Shown here: positions 1 to 6,765 of the stretch, piece by piece | Numbering within the stretch: position 1 is the first letter of the stretch | Layout: the number at the start of each line of letters is the position of its first letter | Assembly: GCA_007571185.1 (NCBI GenBank) | Contig: RKRX01000177.1 | Coordinates: 1-7,356 of the forward strand | Length of the DNA: 7,356 nt | Direction of reading: 5' to 3' | Origin: Oceanicaulis sp. | GTDB taxonomy: Bacteria; Pseudomonadota; Alphaproteobacteria; Caulobacterales; Maricaulaceae | Notes under the pieces: generated by a model | What the model saw: only the letters and a program-made list of their open reading frames with translations | Database searches by the model: none | Told to the model about the DNA's origin: nothing | Program-made: the position numbers and the translations under genes

Positions 1-993
1 AAGCCCGATGGCCACACCAAGGCTAACCAAAAGCAACCCCAGCGCCAGCAGGGTTTCCTTGCCCATGGCCGCAACAATCAGACCGATGTCCCAAATGTTA
101 AGTACCCTGGTCTCACGCTCCCATGGCGAAAAATACCAGATTTGATCTTCACGAACAGCGCCGAAATTATAGGACAACCATCCCCAAGGCGCACCGTGCG
201 TAAAAACAAACAAGATGGCACCCGCCGACAACAGGGCTCCCGCCACATAACCGGAGAGAACGATCATCGTGCGGCGCCAGCTTCCTGTACCGCAAAGCAG
301 GATCGCTACGCCCAGCGCCCCGAAAGCCGGCACGCCTGCATCGTTTGACCAAAGCAATCCGATACCGGCTACGATACCGAGCCATAACCCAGACCGCAAA
401 GCATGACCATCGCGCATCGTCCAAAGCAATGGCATGACAAAGGGCAGCATGAGGAACGGCAATGCCCACCGGATCGGACGCAGGGAGGCGCCAGGACTAA
501 GTTGGGATAAACAGCACAGAACGGCGACACCGGCAGCGACAAGTATCCACCGCATCCCCGGCGTCAATCCACGCATCAGCCGGAGCAATCCGTGCATCGT
601 CGCCAAATAACCTATGGCCAATGCCGTACTCGCCGCCATGCTAGACGCATACAGATTGGCCCCAAATATCACATAAAACGGCATCAAAAAGAGCATGGAC
701 GTGATGCCGAGATAGGATTGGAAATCCTCGCCAAGTTGCTGATATTGACCAAACGCATTGAGTGCAAACCAAGTTTGCATCGCTCCGTCAACAACACCCG
801 TAGAATGTGAAAAAAACAACACTGCCGCCCGAAACGCCAGGAATACAATCAAGGTCAACAAGGGAACAATTATGAAAAATTTACCCGGGTGCGCATCTCT
901 TTTGTCATGAGAGGCGAAAATCCCTTCACGCTTGGTGATGGAAATGCCCAGAATGGTCATTTTCTGGCCCGAGTATGGAGAGGATTTTGTCAT
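1..993 (-). CDS. Polytopic inner-membrane protein, possibly GT-C glycosyltransferase-like (3' end beyond the window)
   Basis: An open minus-strand frame runs from an ATG at 993 to the window edge, giving 331 codons without a stop. After a polar N-terminus of about 38 residues come many hydrophobic segments, the first being KFFIIVPLLTLIVFLAF. Its first outer loop contains VVDGAMQTWFALNAFGQYQQ and GEDFQSYLG; an acidic residue in the first outer loop followed by a GxDF..YLG-like stretch recalls GT-C polytopic glycosyltransferases, but no diagnostic motif proves it. The start is uncertain. Both in-frame ATGs (993 and 960) lie inside repeat R1 (892-1005), and the first hydrophobic segment begins right after the repeat. 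The ATG at 993 overlaps the stop of a 29-codon ORF as ATGA, which would allow translational coupling; no strong ribosome binding site of its own is visible. That the frame is a real membrane protein is well supported; its function is a guess. Confidence 0.75.
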   Translation of the reverse strand, partial: MTKSSPYSGQKMTILGISITKREGIFASHDKRDAHPGKFFIIVPLLTLIVFLAFRAAVLFFSHSTGVVDGAMQTWFALNAFGQYQQLGEDFQSYLGITSMLFLMPFYVIFGANLYASSMAASTALAIGYLATMHGLLRLMRGLTPGMRWILVAAGVAVLCCLSQLSPGASLRPIRWALPFLMLPFVMPLLWTMRDGHALRSGLWLGIVAGIGLLWSNDAGVPAFGALGVAILLCGTGSWRRTMIVLSGYVAGALLSAGAILFVFTHGAPWGWLSYNFGAVREDQIWYFSPWERETRVLNIWDIGLIVAAMGKETLLALGLLLVSLGVAIGL

Positions 994-1005
994 GAGTCGT
1001 GTACC
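892..1005 (+). repeat. Dispersed repeat R1, copy A (about 114 bp)
   Basis: It aligns without gaps to 4591-4704 in the same orientation with 21 mismatches by hand count (about 82% identity), 17 of them transitions. The core, GGAAATGCCCAGAATGGTCA (940-959), is identical in both copies. On the minus strand the copy forms the first 34 codons of the membrane-protein frame. The mismatches fall 7, 7 and 7 over the three codon positions of that frame, so the repeat was not kept as protein. Unlike the copy at 4591, it is not preceded by R2; the flank is membrane-protein coding sequence. Confidence 0.85.
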
Positions 1006-1079
1006 GTCTCGTTGGTTATGCCCAAATCCCCAAACTCTGGCAGGTCTGGGTCAATTGATAGGGTGGTAAGACCTTTCAT
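990..1079 (-). CDS. Small ORF (29 aa) with the SIDPDLPEFG motif, overlapping the membrane-protein start
   Basis: The ATG at 1079-1077 is preceded by GGAG (1087-1090) with a 7-nt spacer, a good ribosome binding site, and directly by an in-frame TAG. The peptide begins MKGLTTL, contains SIDPDLPEFG at residues 8-17 and is acidic and soluble, ending TVHDS. Its TGA (992-990) overlaps the ATG of the downstream membrane-protein frame (993-991). The same ten residues are encoded at 6766-6795, where three of 30 bases differ, all at third codon positions; the next codons also align in frame (ITNET against VSSEA) after a 3-nt gap. That pattern suggests selection on protein sequence. It could be a leader or coupling peptide, a true small protein, or the end of a gene whose upstream part is lost. 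I do not recognise the family. Confidence 0.45.
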   Translation of the reverse strand: MKGLTTLSIDPDLPEFGDLGITNETVHDS

Positions 1080-1277
1080 CTACAATCTCCACATGCAGAA
1101 TTCATTCACACAGTCTCACTTCACCTGTGCAGTACGCGACTCATGAATGCTATCGGTGCGCACGCACGAAGCGGGCCCTTTCACCCTCTTGGCGCGTACA
1201 ACGCGATTGCTTGAGCCCATACCCGTCCAGATGCTGTGTCATGTACCTGCCTGATTGCTCAAATACAATACCGGACC

Positions 1278-2324
1278 TCACACCTCATCCACCATGCGCC
1301 AGCTCATCATCTCCCCGGCATGAAAGGGCACGATTTCGATATCGCCTGACACGATACTCTCGGGCACCCTGGTGGGCTGGCGCTTGAGGGTGATCGCGTC
1401 CTTATTGAGCGGCAGGCGATAAAACCGCGGGCCGAACTCACTGGCGAAGCCTTCGAGCTTGCCGAGCGCTCCCTCTTCCTCAAAGGTCTGGGCGTAGCTT
1501 TCAATAGCCACCGGTGCGCTGTAAACCCCCGCACAACCACAGACGCTTTCCTTGTCTCCCCGGCGGTGCGGGGCGGTATCCGTCCCCAGAAAGAATTTCG
1601 GATTCCCCGACACCGCCGCCTTGCGTAGGGCCTCCCGGTGAAACCGGCGCTTGGCCACAGGCAGACAATAAACATGCGGCCTGATCCCGCCCGCCAGTAT
1701 GTCATTACGATCAATGCGCAAATGGTGTGCGGTGATTGTGGCCGCCAGCGTGTCGCCCGCCGCTTGCACAAATTCCACAGAATCCCGGGTCGTGATGTGT
1801 TCAAGAACCACGCGCAGCCCGGGCATGTCGTCCATCATTGGTCTTAAAACCCTTTCCAGGAACACCGCCTCGCGGTCAAAAATATCAATATCGGCGCTCA
1901 CGACTTCGCCATGCACCAGCAGCGGCATGCCGATGGTCTGCATACGTTCCAGCATCGGATAAATATTGGCGATATCGCTGACCCCGTGGGTGGAATTGGT
2001 GGTCGCATTCCGAGGGTAGAGTTTACAGGCGGTGAAGACACCCTGTCTGAATCCGCGTTCAACCTCATCAGGGTCAATGTCATCGGTAAGATACGCCGTC
2101 ATCAACGGCGTGAACACCCGCCCCTCAGGTAAGGCAGCGAGGATTCGCTCACGATAAGCTGCACCCGCTTGCATCGTGGTGATCGGCGGGGCTAAATTTG
2201 GCATCACGATCGCGCGAGCAAACTGGCGAGCGGTGGCGTCAGCAACCTGCCCTAGCATTGCCCCGTCGCGAAGATGCACATGCCAGTCGTCCGGACGGCG
2301 AAGGATCAGGGTGTCCTCGGTCAT
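1278..2324 (-). CDS. pyrC: Dihydroorotase, class II (homodimeric PyrC type)
   Basis: This is a cytoplasmic zinc enzyme that interconverts N-carbamoyl-L-aspartate and dihydroorotate, the third step of de novo pyrimidine synthesis. At 348 aa it has the usual length of the E. coli-type enzyme. Visible motifs are DWHVHLRDG with metal ligands H15 and H17; N43 in VMPNL; the carboxylated bridging lysine K101 in FTACKLYPRNATTNSTHGV; H138 in LLVHGEV; H176 in VLEHITTRDSVEF; and the catalytic aspartate D249 in FLGTDTAPHRRGDKE. All expected active-site residues are present. The start at 2324 gives the normal N-terminus, though no clear Shine-Dalgarno sequence precedes it. The gene is divergent from the histidine kinase with 130 bp between starts, and no other pyrimidine gene is adjacent. 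No convincing terminator is visible after its stop. Confidence 0.97.
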   Translation of the reverse strand: MTEDTLILRRPDDWHVHLRDGAMLGQVADATARQFARAIVMPNLAPPITTMQAGAAYRERILAALPEGRVFTPLMTAYLTDDIDPDEVERGFRQGVFTACKLYPRNATTNSTHGVSDIANIYPMLERMQTIGMPLLVHGEVVSADIDIFDREAVFLERVLRPMMDDMPGLRVVLEHITTRDSVEFVQAAGDTLAATITAHHLRIDRNDILAGGIRPHVYCLPVAKRRFHREALRKAAVSGNPKFFLGTDTAPHRRGDKESVCGCAGVYSAPVAIESYAQTFEEEGALGKLEGFASEFGPRFYRLPLNKDAITLKRQPTRVPESIVSGDIEIVPFHAGEMMSWRMVDEV

Positions 2325-2333
2325 GAACGTGCA

Positions 2334-2378
2334 TGTAACCCGGTCCAGATCAAGAGCAAAGTCCCATTACATTGTAAC
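2334..2378. promoter_or_regulatory. Candidate operator: TGTAAC half-sites between pyrC and the kinase gene
   Basis: The divergent intergenic region contains the dyad TTACATTGTAA (2367-2377; arms TTACA and TGTAA around one base) and a second TGTAAC at 2334-2339 in the same direction as the one at 2373-2378. A site here could act on either gene. No regulator is identified, and no convincing -35/-10 pair for either gene was found around it. Confidence 0.2.
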
Positions 2379-2433
2379 GATCCAAGCTGATCGCATCTCT
2401 TACCTAACCTTGCATTCACCGTGCTGGACGAGG

Positions 2434-2450
2434 TGAGGCGAAGCGCCTTA
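2434..2450 (+). promoter_or_regulatory. Small hairpin just upstream of the kinase start
   Basis: AGGCG (2436-2440) pairs with CGCCT (2444-2448) across a 3-nt loop, and a G-T and a T-A pair extend the stem to 7 bp. It covers the only purine-rich sequence upstream of the ATG at 2455. It could hamper initiation there or favour the later ATG at 2485. It may also be chance. Confidence 0.25.
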
Positions 2451-2454
2451 CTTT

Positions 2455-4539
2455 ATGCCCATGACTAGCGTAGGTAAACAGACGATGGGCAGTTCGGATC
2501 ATAAACACGGAACGACAGTTGAAGCCAGCGCGGTTATATCTTCATGGCACGTGATCATGGCGGTCGTCGCTTTTTCTGTCGTGTTCGGATGCGTGATCAT
2601 GGTCAAGTTGCACCAGGAATGGACAGCGGCCCGCACCCATGCAGAAGCCTCTCGGGCCCGCACCGCTGCTTTTATCGCCGAGCAGGTGGCTAGCCGTTTG
2701 TCAGCAGTGCAAGGCGCTCTAACCATGGCCGCTTCACAGCTGGAGGCGATAAACCCGACCACCTTGAACGCAAGCGTTCAGGCTGGTCTCGACAATCTGG
2801 TCCAGGCGTCATGGGTGGATGCGGCTGCTCTGCTCACCCCAGATGACCGCCTTGTCGCCGCTGGCACAGCTTCCCCTGAAGCCCTGCGTAAAGCCACAGA
2901 TGCTGCGCTCAGCGTCAGCACCAGCCTAGCTGTACGTCCAGACCGGGGTGCACCACTGGTGATCGCTGTGCCAGCGCGCCTGGCTGACGGGTCGGTAGGA
3001 GCGCTGATCGCCAGTCTGAAGCCTCAGGATTTGTTGCCGAACCGGAACTCCAATGACGTGGCTATGCTCATCGATGATTCAGGCCGCCTACTCGCTGTCA
3101 ACCCGCCCATCCCCTTGACGGATGCGCCTTTCGCCGCAGATTATCTGGAGCTGAACGCCGATGACATCACCCGCATGGCTGATCAGGGCGGCGCCATGCA
3201 GAGTGGTGAAACGCATATTCTCGGCGTCGCCCCAATCCCGGACACCTCTTTGCACGCCCTGTCCCTGGGACCGGACAGGGTAAACCTGACGGCATGGAAG
3301 CGCTCTCTGATCTTCCATCTTCTGCTGTTTCTCGCACCAGTGGGCACGGCCATGGCCTTGTCCGTCATGTTGCAGAACCAGATCAGACGGCTGATCGATA
3401 CCCAGGCCAGGCTCCGAGCTTCCGAAAGCCGGCTCGGGCTCGCCATGGAGGGCGCCCGATGCGGCGTATGGGAGTGGGATATGGAAAGCGATGATGTAAT
3501 CGTGACCGACTCTTTCGCCCAGCTCATCGGGCGGGTGCATGGAGGAGCCCTGGCCGGTTCCCAATTGTTGCTGCTTCTGGAGCCCGAAGATCGTTCTCGC
3601 ATGCGCGACGCCTTGCAGGACGCCGTTCGGGCGCCGGGTGTAAACCTCGAGGTACAGGTGGTGGCGGACTCGCCGATTTGGTTGCAACTGCGGGGGCGGC
3701 TGATGTCCGACAGAACGCACATTATCGGTGTCGCCATCGATATCACTGAGCGTAAGAACGCCCAGTTGCGTGCAGAAGAAGCTAACCGTTCCAAGTCTGA
3801 ATTCCTGGCGAATATGAGCCATGAACTCCGCACGCCCCTCAATGCGATCAATGGCTTCTCCGAGATCATGGCCGATGAGATGTTCGGGCCATTGGGCCAT
3901 AAACGTTATCGTGAATATGTGCGCGATATTCTGGGGTCCGGCCAACATCTGCTTTCACTGATCAATGACATTCTGGACATGTCTAAGATCGAAGCTGGCA
4001 AGATGCAGCTTCAGCCTGAGCCGCTCATGCTCGGCGAGGTGATCAGGCAGTGCGCGCGGATCGTGCAGACCCGCGCTGCCAAAAAACAGATTGAATTGAT
4101 TGTGGAAGGCGGTGATTTACCGCAGATTTCGGCCGACCCGCGCGCCCTCAGGCAGATACTGCTCAATCTCATGTCCAACGCGGTGAAGTTCACCCCTGAA
4201 GGCGGGTGCGTGCGTGTGCGTAGCTTTCATACCGTTGATGACGTGACCATGCAGGTGGTTGACAACGGCATCGGCATTTCCGAGGAAGATTTGCCGCGCG
4301 TAGGCCGCCCGTTCGAGCAGATCGAGAATCAACATTCCAAGACCCATCAGGGATCCGGGCTGGGACTCGCCCTGTCAAAATCCCTTGTCGAACTTCATGG
4401 CGGAACGCTTCGGATCGAGTCCAGGCTAGGGGAAGGCGTCACCGTATCCTTCACCTTGCCCGCAGATATCACGGTAGCAGACAAGATCCCCAGTAAGAAC
4501 CCTGAACCGGTCTTACCACCCTTCAAAAGCTGTATGTGA
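2455..4539 (+). CDS. Membrane sensor histidine kinase with extracytoplasmic sensor and PAS domain
   Basis: This is a 694-aa inner-membrane kinase expected to autophosphorylate on histidine and pass the phosphate to a response regulator. Domain order: short cytoplasmic N-terminus; membrane segment at about 28-51; an extracytoplasmic region of about 230 residues, possibly Cache-like; second membrane segment at about 284-306; a helical linker; a PAS domain at about 322-432 ending IDITERK; a HisKA domain with H456 in SHELRTPLNAINGFSEIMA; and a HATPase_c domain with N575 in the N box (NLMSNAVKF), DNGIGIS at 603-609, the F box RPFEQ and the G2 box GSGLGLAL. No receiver domain is attached and no response regulator is nearby. 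The H-box style resembles alphaproteobacterial PleC/DivJ/PdhS-like kinases. ATGs at 2455, 2461 and 2485 are possible starts; the last has a weak AGGT upstream. The last seven codons and the stop lie in repeat R2. Confidence 0.93.
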   Translation: MPMTSVGKQTMGSSDHKHGTTVEASAVISSWHVIMAVVAFSVVFGCVIMVKLHQEWTAARTHAEASRARTAAFIAEQVASRLSAVQGALTMAASQLEAINPTTLNASVQAGLDNLVQASWVDAAALLTPDDRLVAAGTASPEALRKATDAALSVSTSLAVRPDRGAPLVIAVPARLADGSVGALIASLKPQDLLPNRNSNDVAMLIDDSGRLLAVNPPIPLTDAPFAADYLELNADDITRMADQGGAMQSGETHILGVAPIPDTSLHALSLGPDRVNLTAWKRSLIFHLLLFLAPVGTAMALSVMLQNQIRRLIDTQARLRASESRLGLAMEGARCGVWEWDMESDDVIVTDSFAQLIGRVHGGALAGSQLLLLLEPEDRSRMRDALQDAVRAPGVNLEVQVVADSPIWLQLRGRLMSDRTHIIGVAIDITERKNAQLRAEEANRSKSEFLANMSHELRTPLNAINGFSEIMADEMFGPLGHKRYREYVRDILGSGQHLLSLINDILDMSKIEAGKMQLQPEPLMLGEVIRQCARIVQTRAAKKQIELIVEGGDLPQISADPRALRQILLNLMSNAVKFTPEGGCVRVRSFHTVDDVTMQVVDNGIGISEEDLPRVGRPFEQIENQHSKTHQGSGLGLALSKSLVELHGGTLRIESRLGEGVTVSFTLPADITVADKIPSKNPEPVLPPFKSCM

Positions 4540-4704
4540 TTTGACGTTTGGGTTATGTGTGTGATTCAAGGAGCTTCCGCTGCCATGGCACGCGTCTCTC
4601 TTGCCACGAGAGGCGAAAACCCCTTCACGCTTGGCGCAGGAAATGCCCAGAATGGTCACTTCCAAGCCCAAATACGGGAAAGATTTTGCCATGGGTCGGG
4701 TACC
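4517..4704 (+). repeat. Composite repeat, R2 plus R1 (copy B, about 188 bp)
   Basis: The left part (R2, 4517-4585) matches 7124-7192 in inverted orientation with 11 mismatches over 69 bp. The right part (R1, 4591-4704) matches 892-1005 directly with 21 mismatches over 114 bp. The parts are separated by only a few bases, so this is probably the most complete copy of one element. It begins CCACCCTTCAA inside the last codons of the histidine kinase and fills most of the gap before the end of holC. No target-site duplication, terminal inverted repeats or transposase were seen. I do not recognise a named repeat family. Confidence 0.8.
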
Positions 4705-4713
4705 TTGGGCGTA

Positions 4714-4734
4714 GTTACAAACAATGACTGTAAC
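4714..4734. promoter_or_regulatory. Dyad GTTACA-N9-TGTAAC downstream of holC
   Basis: Two perfect 6-bp arms, GTTACA (4714-4719) and TGTAAC (4729-4734), enclose 9 nt just beyond the 3' end of holC and the end of the composite repeat. The stem is AT-rich and no U-run follows on either strand, so it is a poor intrinsic terminator. It may be a binding site or chance; the TGTAAC half-site also occurs between pyrC and the kinase gene. Confidence 0.25.
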
Positions 4735-4756
4735 ACCTGTTGCAAGGAGAGATAAA

Positions 4757-5206
4757 TCATGCTTCCCGATGCCAACGTCCCGCATCATTCTGTCGCCAGT
4801 AGCTGATCGGTATTTCCGACTTTTTATGATTGGTCCAGAGCGCACGGGCGCATGCCATGCTGGCTTCATCCGAACCTTCAAACATGACCACTACCCGCTG
4901 CCACGCGGTCACATCACCAGGGTCAACGCCATCAAGGCAAAACAACATGTCAGCCTTGTTGAGATTGCCGGGCGTGCGGGAGAGCACAATGGGTTGATCT
5001 TCCACCTGAGTGCTGTCCGCGCGTCCATGAGGCAGAAAACTGTCATCACGGAAAGTCCACAAATGGCTATCGAGATGATCAAGCTGAGTGTCTTTTCCAG
5101 AACAAACCACCGCTCGACCATCGCGCTCCATCAGCTTGCCCAGAAGCTCGGGCAAAACCTCATCAACGTTGGCGCGTTCAAGATGATAAAACCACAGCTC
5201 AGCCAT
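4757..5206 (-). CDS. holC: DNA polymerase III chi subunit
   Basis: This small cytoplasmic subunit of the replicative polymerase links the clamp-loader complex to single-stranded DNA-binding protein. The frame from 5206 gives 149 aa, the usual HolC length, starting MAELWFYHLER. Family-like features are the N-terminal strand and helix followed by LLGKLMERDGRAVV, the LDSHLWTFRDDSFLPHG segment, then QPIVLS, a hydrophobic ADMLFCLDG strand, and WQRVVVMFEGSDEASMACAR near the C-terminus. The frame is open to 5227, but ATG 5206 is preferred because AGGGA lies a few bases upstream and the protein then starts like its family. It follows pepA on the same strand with a 59-bp gap, a common alphaproteobacterial arrangement, and is probably co-transcribed with it. 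Confidence 0.93.
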   Translation of the reverse strand: MAELWFYHLERANVDEVLPELLGKLMERDGRAVVCSGKDTQLDHLDSHLWTFRDDSFLPHGRADSTQVEDQPIVLSRTPGNLNKADMLFCLDGVDPGDVTAWQRVVVMFEGSDEASMACARALWTNHKKSEIPISYWRQNDAGRWHREA

Positions 5207-5265
5207 GGATCTTCCCTGATCGCGCATTAGCCCTGCATGGCTGGAGGAGCACGCAGGTCCAAGTT

Positions 5266-6735
5266 TCAGTCTTCATAGTGGTCTCGAACCAGACGGTCCA
5301 GAAGACGCACGCCATAACCGGTCCCGAAAGTCGGAATTCGAGGGTCTTTGGAATCGGCATGCATGCCGACGCCAGCAATGTCGATGTGAACCCAGGGTTT
5401 GTCGTTCACATGGCGCAGCAAGAACTGCGCCGCAGCGATCGAACCGGCAAGGCGACCCTCGCCCACATTCTTCATATCCGCATTTGGGGTGTCGATCTGG
5501 CGATCATATTCGGGGCCGATTGGTAAACGCCACACAGCTTCGTCAGAGGCTTTCGCCGCAGCTTCCAGCTTGGCGACCAATTCATCATCATTGGAGAAAA
5601 TGCCAGCATGCTCGTGACCGAGTGCGATCAGGATGGCGCCGGTCAGGGTCGCCAGATTGATCATGAACCTGGGATCAAAACGCTCCTGCGCATACCACAG
5701 CACATCCCCCAGCACCAGACGACCCTCAGCATCGGTGTTGAGAATCTCGATAGTCTGACCGGACATGGAGGTGACGATATCACCCGGGCGCTGAGCATCT
5801 GCATCGGGCATGTTCTCAACCAATCCCACCAGACCGACCACATTGACCTTGGCTTTGCGGCCGGCCAACGCCGCCATCAGGCCCACCACAGCAGCTGAAC
5901 CTCCCATATCACCCTTCATTTCATCCATGCCTTGGCCCGGCTTGAGCGAGATGCCGCCCGAGTCAAAGGTCAAACCCTTGCCGATAAAGGCCAGTGGTTT
6001 CTCGCCAGTTTCACCACCATTCCAGGTCATGATGGCGATCATGGATTTCTTGGCCGAGCCCTGCCCCACGCCCAAAAGCGCATTCATGCCCAGCTCTTTC
6101 ATCTGGGCTTCGTCCAGGATCTCGACCTCAAGGCCCAGGCTGGTCAACTCCTTGATCCTAGCAGCATAGCTGGCCGGATAGAGTACGTTCGGCGGTGCAT
6201 TCACCAGATCTCGCGCCAGCGCTACACCTTCAGCCACCGGGTTCCAGCTTGCCCAGGCTTTTGTAGCTCCGGCAGCATCCGCCACGACGAGCTCGACCGC
6301 ATTTACCGACGGTTTTTTGTCGTCGCTAAGCTTGGTGCGATAAGTATCGAACCGATAGGCGCCCAGGTGCGCCCCTAAGCCCATCCGGCAGGCAAGTTCA
6401 GCGTCTCCATCCACGTGAAGGGAGATTGTCTCAGCCCCTGACGTCAGCACGGAGCGGATCACGCTGGCGGCAGCTTTTTCTACGCCATTGCCGTCGAGTT
6501 CGTCCTTGTCGCCCAGACCGAACAAGATAATGCGCGTGGCGGCCACACCCGTCGGTGCGGTCAATTCCAGCACATCGCCTGCATTCCCTTTGAAACGGGA
6601 GGCGGCGATCAAGCGAGTCACGGCGCCGCCGGTGACCGAATCAAGCGCCTTGGCCGCATGTGACAGATTGCGTTCTGCGTAAACGGCAGCGGCAATCGCA
6701 TCCCCGGTGGCAGTTACGGAGAAAGTGATTTTCAT
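5266..6735 (-). CDS. pepA: Leucyl (cytosol) aminopeptidase, M17 family
   Basis: This is a cytoplasmic two-metal exopeptidase that removes N-terminal residues, especially leucine, from peptides. From ATG 6735 it is 489 aa, close to the family length, and begins MKITFSV as is typical. An N-terminal domain (about 1-160) precedes the catalytic domain. Predicted metal ligands are K253 and D258 in KGLTFDSGG, D276 in MKGDMGGSAAV, and D335 and E337 in the signature NTDAEGRL; K265 and R339 are the expected catalytic residues. All are present. Earlier in-frame starts exist (GTG 6762, ATG 6744); AAGGA precedes ATG 6744 and AGGA precedes ATG 6735, so 6744 is also possible and would add three residues. 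It leads a probable pepA-holC operon, with a candidate promoter at 6852-6880. Confidence 0.97.
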   Translation of the reverse strand: MKITFSVTATGDAIAAAVYAERNLSHAAKALDSVTGGAVTRLIAASRFKGNAGDVLELTAPTGVAATRIILFGLGDKDELDGNGVEKAAASVIRSVLTSGAETISLHVDGDAELACRMGLGAHLGAYRFDTYRTKLSDDKKPSVNAVELVVADAAGATKAWASWNPVAEGVALARDLVNAPPNVLYPASYAARIKELTSLGLEVEILDEAQMKELGMNALLGVGQGSAKKSMIAIMTWNGGETGEKPLAFIGKGLTFDSGGISLKPGQGMDEMKGDMGGSAAVVGLMAALAGRKAKVNVVGLVGLVENMPDADAQRPGDIVTSMSGQTIEILNTDAEGRLVLGDVLWYAQERFDPRFMINLATLTGAILIALGHEHAGIFSNDDELVAKLEAAAKASDEAVWRLPIGPEYDRQIDTPNADMKNVGEGRLAGSIAAAQFLLRHVNDKPWVHIDIAGVGMHADSKDPRIPTFGTGYGVRLLDRLVRDHYED

Positions 6736-6765
6736 GGCAAGCATTTCCTGTTTCCTTGCCACCCT

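Noticed and set aside
167..469. 100-codon minus-strand frame at the left end
   Set aside because: A different frame on the same strand gives a continuous, hydrophobic membrane protein over the whole region; this one is rich in Arg and Cys, as out-of-frame translations are.
892..1005. Possible CRISPR or tandem repeat array
   Set aside because: The repeats are dispersed single copies with diverged sequence and no regular spacing; no cas-like gene is present.
1150..1242. 30-codon minus-strand ORF just after pyrC
   Set aside because: The spacing from the purine-rich sequence to the ATG is too short, the composition is Arg-rich and low in hydrophobic residues, and nothing else supports it.
3088..3948. 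286-codon minus-strand frame inside the kinase gene
   Set aside because: It is antisense to well-conserved PAS and HisKA coding sequence and is low in recognisable motifs; a shadow frame.
4745..4806. AAGGAG followed 9 nt later by ATG and 15 plus-strand codons
   Set aside because: The ribosome-binding-like sequence is good but the ORF is tiny, overlaps the holC 3' end antisense and has no second copy or homology to support it.
4513..4881. 122-codon minus-strand frame running antisense through repeat copy B and into the holC 3' region in another frame
   Set aside because: It overlaps holC, has no family resemblance, and its repeat part shows no codon-position bias; the matching frame in the copy at 7124-7192 is broken by a TGA.
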